DNA from: Candidatus Villigracilis propinquus
Lineage (GTDB): Bacteria > Chloroflexota > Anaerolineae > Anaerolineales > Villigracilaceae
Assembly: GCA_016714565.1 (NCBI GenBank)
Contig: JADKDM010000041.1
Location: 46,457-110,456, forward strand
Direction: 5' to 3'
Length of the DNA: 64,000 bases
The position numbers were made by a program, and so were the translations under genes. Of this stretch, positions 59,258 to 64,000 are shown in pieces. How positions within the stretch are numbered: position 1 is the stretch's first letter; each line of letters begins with the position of its first letter. The notes below the pieces were generated by a model that saw nothing but the letters and a program-made list of their open reading frames with translations, searched no databases and had not been told where the DNA came from.

Positions 59258-59431
59258 AGTGATCCCGAATTTCTGAATATGTCTAGATCTCTTGTGGCGC
59301 CCTCCTGGAAAAATTCACTAAATTTTTATGGGGCTACATAGAACAACAAGGTATACTAAAACAATCAAACCGTCTGAAGCATTTCCCAGCCTGTTTTGAT
59401 TCCCTGTCCAGCATGGGCAGGCCGGAGTAGA

Positions 59432-60077
59432 ATGACATTAAGTTTCACTTTTTTCAAGAAATAGATTGTCCCGAGGTATTCGTGAATTCTTTTGAGTACA
59501 GATCCACTGAGACAGAACAATTGGAAGTTGAACAAAGAGATACTCAAACGGTCTCGCAAGAGCGGGGCCTGTTTCCGTTTCAGTTTCTGTTCCAGCCGCT
59601 GTACCTGCGCCTGAGACGGAAGTTGGAAAAAGAAGATCATCGATCATCCTGTATCTGTTGTGACTTTTGAGATGGAATCTATTCCGCAAATCTCCACTGA
59701 GTTGGCGTACTCATGCCTGTTGATTCCCCGTTTTGCTTGATCATTATTTGACGGGCGATATCACCAGGGATCTCAGATCGTGGATGAGGAAGTTTGCATC
59801 TCCTGGCTGGCGCTCCGGGGATGATCACAATCCGTCGCAGGTATATTCAGTGGGGGATGACCGTGCCGATGACTGCACCCGGCTCAATTCATGGAAGATC
59901 CTGCGGCTGCAAACATCCCCAGATTTTTCGGAAGATTATCCGCGCTTCTCACGACAGAATGTTTCGCATGATTTTTGGGCGCCCGGGTTTTCTTTGGTGC
60001 CTGGCAACATTCCGCAATCGGCAGATGATATCAATAATTTCATTATGCAGATACGCAGGCAGCAGGGCATTTATTAG
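59432..60077 (+). pseudogene. Y1/IS200-like transposase-related protein, heavily frameshifted
   Basis: No single frame is open, but pieces in order give LAYSCLLIPRF (59700-59735), DHYLTGDITRDLRSWMRK, YIQWGMTVPMTAP, then DYPRFSRQNVSHDFWAPGF and DDINNFIMQIRRQQGIY ending at 60077. The pattern of a D-F-W-A-P-G motif and a final helix with RRQQGI recalls IS200-like Y1 transposase-related proteins. The segment at the HUH position (YIQWGMTVP) has no His pair, so even the intact protein would not be an active HUH nuclease. Identification is from memory of the pattern and is tentative. Confidence 0.4.
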
Positions 60078-60326
60078 ATCTAGAGGTTGCGGGGAAGTAC
60101 ATCAAAAACTTTTTCAGTCAAGATATTGATTTTCAGGGATGATCTTATTTGCTTTGGATATGCCAGAGCGAAGCGAATGTTGTTTGGTTGCAGCCAGTCC
60201 AAAGTCTAGGGGGAAGCGATTTTGAATCTTCAAATACTCTAGTATGGCAAGTCCATAATCGAATTGCTAAAGTTTTTGCCAATCATGCCGATGCTTGATA
60301 TGGACGTATTGACTCTGGAGGCAACG
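60078..60326. other. Unassigned gap
   Basis: 249 bases with no recognised gene. GGAGG at 60318-60322 is the ribosome binding site of the next gene. Confidence 0.4.
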
Positions 60327-61268
60327 ATGAGCACAACGGTATCAAGTGATATTTCAAATCTAATGACAGTACGGCGGCTTTTGGAAATGGAAGAAGATGC
60401 GAAGGCGCGCCGTAGTGGAAAAAAGGTGGAGGAAAAATCCGCGCTGGATTATATGGAGGAAGATCAGGCATTGATCAGTCCCTCTGCTGTTGACGCGCAA
60501 AAGCAGAGCGCGCTTTCCCTGCCGCAGATTGAGAATGTCAACGTTAACCTGGCCGACTTGAAATCCGCTGTAAAACAGGTTGCTGACCTGCCGAAAAATA
60601 ATCAGGCAATGGTTGGGGTTGTAGCGCAGGAGAGTCTGAGTGTTGAGATCGAGATGGAACTTCGTTATCAATCGAATGCGCCTATCGATGGATTGATAGT
60701 GCATGATAAGAATTATGCTGAATCAGACCGTTATCTTTTCAAGTTTGCGGATGGGGCCACTTTCACCATCCTCGATAAGTGGACGAGCAAGAGCACGACC
60801 ATTTGGGGTGACCCGCATGTGGATGTTGCCGATGTAGAGGGAGCGAGCGATGGGGATTTCAAAGATCTAAAGTCCAGCGAAGATGTGACTACGTTTATGT
60901 TAGGGGATGGCACTCGAGTCACTTTCAAAGCCAAGGATGCCGGGATCATTGAACGGGTGGAGATTTTCAAAGGTTCACAACATGTTACGGGGATAGGCCA
61001 GGAGGCCAAGGATTTTTCGCCGGAGAACAGTCTCTTCTCCACTACCGTGCTGAAAGACGGGGCATCCTCAGCGAGCGCCACTCCCATGGGAGATGTTGTG
61101 AGTGCCGGTGGGGATGGGAATGACTGGTTCGATGTTAATAACAAACTGATCTGGGGGAAGACAACCGGTCCCGTGGTGACCAAACGTCCGCCTGCCACGC
61201 TTGAATTTTTCTACAAGCAAACCGTTTCGCAGTCCGTTTCCATTCAAACACTTGCCAAGGATGCATAA
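60327..61268 (+). CDS. DUF1521-domain protein with GDPH motif
   Basis: 313 residues from ATG 60327, chosen because GGAGG lies 5 bases upstream; an in-frame codon at 60264 is rejected. There is no signal peptide. Residues about 1-100 are helical and charged. The DUF1521 domain spans about 130-225: RYLFKFADGATFTI, TTIWGDPHVD (GDPH at 161-164), DFKDLKSSEDVTTFMLGDGT. In rhizobial NopE proteins this domain cleaves itself between Asp and Pro of GDPH when calcium binds. The position upstream of the flagellar genes suggests an exported or motility-linked protein. The reading frame is intact in an error-prone region. Confidence 0.82.
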   Translation: MSTTVSSDISNLMTVRRLLEMEEDAKARRSGKKVEEKSALDYMEEDQALISPSAVDAQKQSALSLPQIENVNVNLADLKSAVKQVADLPKNNQAMVGVVAQESLSVEIEMELRYQSNAPIDGLIVHDKNYAESDRYLFKFADGATFTILDKWTSKSTTIWGDPHVDVADVEGASDGDFKDLKSSEDVTTFMLGDGTRVTFKAKDAGIIERVEIFKGSQHVTGIGQEAKDFSPENSLFSTTVLKDGASSASATPMGDVVSAGGDGNDWFDVNNKLIWGKTTGPVVTKRPPATLEFFYKQTVSQSVSIQTLAKDA

Positions 61269-61386
61269 TTTCCAATACTTTAACCGAATTTGAGTTTCAA
61301 AAATAGAGCGGAATCGGGGGTCTTTCGAGGGGGAATCCTGTAGGCTAAATATTTTTAGCCAATCTTTATATTCCTTTCACGGCCTA

Positions 61387-61414
61387 TTTACATGAGATAT
61401 GGGGTGGGTATGCT
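61387..61414 (+). promoter_or_regulatory. Possible promoter of the flagellar operon
   Basis: TTTACA (61387-61392) and TATGCT (61409-61414) are 16 bp apart, about 70 bases before the flbD start. The match to consensus is moderate. Confidence 0.3.
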
Positions 61415-61481
61415 AAATTTATCCAGAAAATACTGCCTGAATTGATAAATCCCATATTCTCCGGCAGAAAGGAAGATAACC

Positions 61482-61691
61482 GTGATCTATCTTACTCGTA
61501 CAAATGGCACACAATTTTATATCAACCCTGAATTGATCCAGACCGTGGAAAAAACCCCCGACACGATTATCACTTTGATAAACAACAAAAAAATAATTGT
61601 CAAAGATACTCCGCAGGAAATTGCAGAGCGCTTTATTGAGTACCGCCGCAAGACTTTGGTACCTTTCACTTCAAAAAGATCGGTTGAATAA
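61482..61691 (+). CDS. flbD: Flagellar protein FlbD
   Basis: 69 residues, matching the short FlbD family (IYLTRTNGTQFYINPELIQT, then TPDTIITLINNKKIIVKD). GTG start after GAAAGGAAG. FlbD genes typically precede motA/motB in Firmicutes-type and Chloroflexota flagellar operons, as here. The exact biochemical role is unknown. Frame intact. Confidence 0.9.
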   Translation: MIYLTRTNGTQFYINPELIQTVEKTPDTIITLINNKKIIVKDTPQEIAERFIEYRRKTLVPFTSKRSVE

Positions 61692-61736
61692 CCTTCAACC
61701 CCTTTTCAAGAACATTCGAAATAACAGGAGTAATAC

Positions 61737-62565
61737 ATGGATATTGCGACCGTCTCAGGATTTTGGTCTTGGCCATCACCGTAATTATACCGCCTCATTC
61801 TGGATGGCGGTTCTCCTGCAATTGTTTGCCGCTCCCGCTGCGATCATCCTGATCTTCGGCGGTTCCATCGGCGCGACGATCATTACCTCCCGTTGAAGGT
61901 AGCGCTTAAGCTGCCTCAGTACATATGCGGGCGTTCAAGACGAACAAGTTCGATACAAAGAGAGGACATCGAATCCTAACAAGGAATTGGCGGATAAGGC
62001 CCGCCGCGAGGTCTGCTTGCGTTGGAAGAAGACAGCAGAAAGATCAATGACAAATTCCTGAAAAAAGGTTTGATGATGGTGGTTGACGGTGTGGAGCCCG
62101 AACAGGTTTCAGCAATTCTGGAAACCACAGTCGATCAGATGCGCACCCGCCATAAGCATGGGATCGGTTTCTTCACAGCGGCTGGCGCCTTTGCCCCCAC
62201 CTTCGGCATCATCGGAACCGTGATGGGCTTGATCAGCGTTTTGAAGCAGTTGGATAACCCCGCTGCATTAGGTGAGGCGATCGCTTCGGCGTTTCTGGCC
62301 ACCTTGTGGGGACTTTTGACCGCGAACCTGATCTATTTGCCAGTCGCTGGAAGCTAAAGGCGAAGAGCGAAGAAGAAGCTCAAAATCGGTACATGCAATT
62401 GGAAGGCATTATTTCCATTCAGGCGGGTGAAAATCCGCGTGGTAAAAGACAAGCTGAACGCCTATTTAGCTCCGGCGGATGCCAAGGGGTGAGGCGGACA
62501 ATGCCGATAAAAAGCTCCAGCAGGTAATGCTGGGAGGGCTCAAGCGTAGCCATGGCACATCGTAA
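61737..62565 (+). CDS. motA: Flagellar motor stator protein MotA, frameshifted
   Basis: It starts at ATG 61737 (ACAGGAG upstream). The pieces in order are MDIATVSGF, AITVII, AIILIFGGSIGATIIT, LPLKVALKLPQYMRAFKTNKF, then the long frame DSRKINDKFLKKGLMMVVDG to FAPTFGIIGTVMGLISVLKQL and GLLTANLIYLPVAGKLKAKS. Four membrane spans and the cytoplasmic loop fit MotA. With MotB it forms the ion-driven stator. Shifts occur near 61770, 61800, 61895, 62010, 62355 and 62450. The C terminus (KLQQVMLGGLKRSHGTS) overlaps the motB start. Confidence 0.85.
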
Positions 62566-63307
62566 AGAAGAACACGAAGAACACCATGATGAACGCTGGC
62601 TGGTCAGCTACGCGGCTTATTACCCTGCTCATGGTTCTGTTCGTTGTGCTTTACTCCTATGGGGCAAAGAATGGAGAAATACAAACAGCTGGCAGAAGTA
62701 TGGACGGCTTTCTCTGTGGGCGGCCCAGCCCGGGTGGTGGATAGTCAGATCAACTCGGCCGGCGGAACGAGTGAAGACGGTTCCTCAAGCCGATCGTTGT
62801 TCCGGTATTCCCGGACCGACCCAATCTGAAGAAGTTGCCCGGACAACTCACTGCCATGCTTCCACTCAAAACCTCGGCAATCAAGTCAGCGTACAGACCA
62901 ATATTGAAGGCGTGCTGATCTCACTTGTGAAAGCTGATCTTCAAGGATGATCAGGTAGACCTTCCTCCGGAAGCCTTTCCAGTACTGGATACGATCGTTG
63001 AAATGCTGCGTCCGATCAGTAACAAGGTGCGGCTGGTGGGCCATACCAATAACAACTTACCTACAAACCCGGCCCACCAACCAATTGGGAATTGTCGTTG
63101 GCGCGTGCAACATCGGTTGCAAGGTATTTGATCAATGCAGGTATCGCTCCTGAACGATTTATCGTATCGGGACAGGGCGAATATGCGCCGGTATTCCCGA
63201 ACGACACTCAGGAGCATAAGGATATGAATGCACGAGTGGAAATTATCATTATCTACAAAGTAGATAGCAACATCATTGATGTTAATGCCCCGGATGTTTT
63301 GCCATAA
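62552..63307 (+). CDS. motB: Flagellar motor stator protein MotB, frameshifted
   Basis: It starts at ATG 62552: AHRKEEHEEHHDERWLVSYA, then a membrane segment (LMVLFVVLYSYGAKNGEKY) in another frame, a linker, and a C-terminal OmpA-like peptidoglycan-binding domain (DTIVEMLRPISNKVRLVGHT, ELSLARATSVARYLINAGI, NARVEIIIIYKV) ending at 63307. The conserved ion-carrying Asp of the family SYADL motif falls in the broken stretch (SYA then CTTATTACC) and cannot be read. Shifts near 62615, 62660, 62790, 62940 and 63080. Confidence 0.85.
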
Positions 63308-63355
63308 GTCTCAGATGTGGGATCATTTCAGCCGGGCTTTTTATACGGGAGGCAC

Positions 63356-63945
63356 ATGTTAGACAAAATTCTAAAAGTTCTGAATGTGATCACGCAAGGT
63401 AATCCTTATGATTATGGCGTTCGTATCTATGATCACTGCGTACGTGGTCTTTGCTCCAGATGAATTGCCGAAGCCTTTCCCGTCTGGTTTACAACTACAG
63501 CGCAGCTCTTACGACACCTGTTGCCGCACCTGTTGCCGAAGCCGCTGTTGAATCCCACACTGCGACGGAAGCACATGAGATCGTTCCCGGCGAAGGAATC
63601 ATGCTCAATATGTCCACTAAGATCATCAATCTGGTTGATCCCACCGGACGAAAATATATCCGCGTGACGATCGTTGCTGAATTTGCCCCGGATAATCCGG
63701 AATATTTGGCCATGCCAGAAGAGGAAAAGGCGGCCTATCTGGTCGCGTTCGAAGAAAAGCTAAATTCAAGATTGCCCATCATGGACGATACTGTGATCAC
63801 ACTTCTGTCCACCAAAACGTACGAAGATCTTTACACAGCGGAAGGCAAAGAAAAACTGCGGATGGAGATCATGGAAACTCTCGCCGAGCGGCTTGTTGAT
63901 CTTGAGCTCATTTCAATTTATTTTACAGAATTCGTGGTCCAGTAA
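63356..63945 (+). CDS. fliL: Flagellar basal body-associated protein FliL, frameshifted near the N terminus
   Basis: It starts at ATG 63356 (GGGAGG 3 bases upstream): LDKILKVLNVIT, then after shifts near 63400 and 63470 a membrane segment (MIMAFVSMITAYVVFAP) and the open frame to 63945. The periplasmic domain shows MLNMSTKIINLVDPTGRKY and RVTIVAEFAPDNPEY, with the C-terminal YFTEFVVQ typical of FliL. FliL supports the stator at the basal body. fliM starts 3 bases after the stop. Confidence 0.88.
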
Positions 63946-63947
63946 CC

Positions 63948-64000
63948 ATGTTAGCCCAATCAGAAATTGACGCCCTGCTTTCTGGCGCTATCGACTTCGA
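63948..64000 (+). CDS. fliM: Flagellar motor switch protein FliM, 3' end beyond window
   Basis: Only the first 17 codons are in the window: MLAQSEIDALLSGAIDF. The N-terminal LSQxEIDxLL-type peptide is the CheY-P binding segment of FliM, so the switch is likely linked to the chemoreceptor array. Confidence 0.85.
   Translation, partial: MLAQSEIDALLSGAIDF

Overview
The window looks like chromosome from a flagellated member of the Chloroflexota, most likely class Anaerolineae. This is an inference from gene content, not a database match. The pointers are archaeal-type mevalonate genes (HMG-CoA synthase, a thiolase-like partner, a DUF35 zinc-ribbon protein) with a class II HMG-CoA reductase, many dispersed palindromic intergenic repeats, and promoters whose -10 box sits directly before the start codon.

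Layout. 1-11.1 kb: 5'-truncated PAS/GGDEF sensor, ABC-2 export operon, META lipoprotein, TipAS-type MerR regulator, pseudouridine synthase, OmpR-type two-component pair, and a two-gene operon (membrane protein plus lytic transglycosylase) behind a LexA-like box. 11.4-18.2 kb: envelope or polysaccharide genes (GT4 glycosyltransferase, SDR epimerase, WecA-type phosphosugar transferase, heparinase-like protein), interrupted by a DUF6883/DUF4926 pair. 18.3-22.1 kb: hydrolase lipoprotein, DUF4097 adhesin-like protein, ECF sigma with probable anti-sigma. 22.1-34.5 kb: mevalonate region (thiolase-like, HMGS, HMGR, DUF35) mixed with an esterase, HAD phosphatase, EamA transporter, M20-MerB fusion, GAF histidine kinase and dnaA. 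34.6-38 kb: SWIM/SNF2 helicase. 38.2-57 kb: a minus-strand run of eight chemoreceptors, one receptor remnant and two CheW genes. 58-64 kb: EAL-HDOD protein, degenerate Y1-like transposase, DUF1521 protein, and the flagellar genes flbD-motA-motB-fliL-fliM.

The right-hand third reads as one motility programme. Receptors with Cache, periplasmic-binding-protein, CxxCH, globin and four-helix-bundle input regions feed CheW, and the stator and switch genes follow.

Quality caveat. Genes up to about 23 kb are open. From about 23.4 kb on, and heavily from 34 kb, nearly every gene except HMGS, HMGR, dnaA, DUF1521 and flbD carries single-base frameshifts. Such shifts in essential motor genes, next to a T17 run, look more like uncorrected long-read errors than decay. 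I therefore annotate most of these as whole genes with frameshifts.

The most unusual observations are: a chemoreceptor whose sugar-binding-protein halves are in reversed order and predicted cytoplasmic; an in-frame UGA at a catalytic-cysteine position of a MerB-like domain, followed by a small hairpin; a GDPH (self-cleavage type) DUF1521 protein beside flagellar genes; a thiolase-like protein lacking two catalytic residues; and the LexA-like operon.
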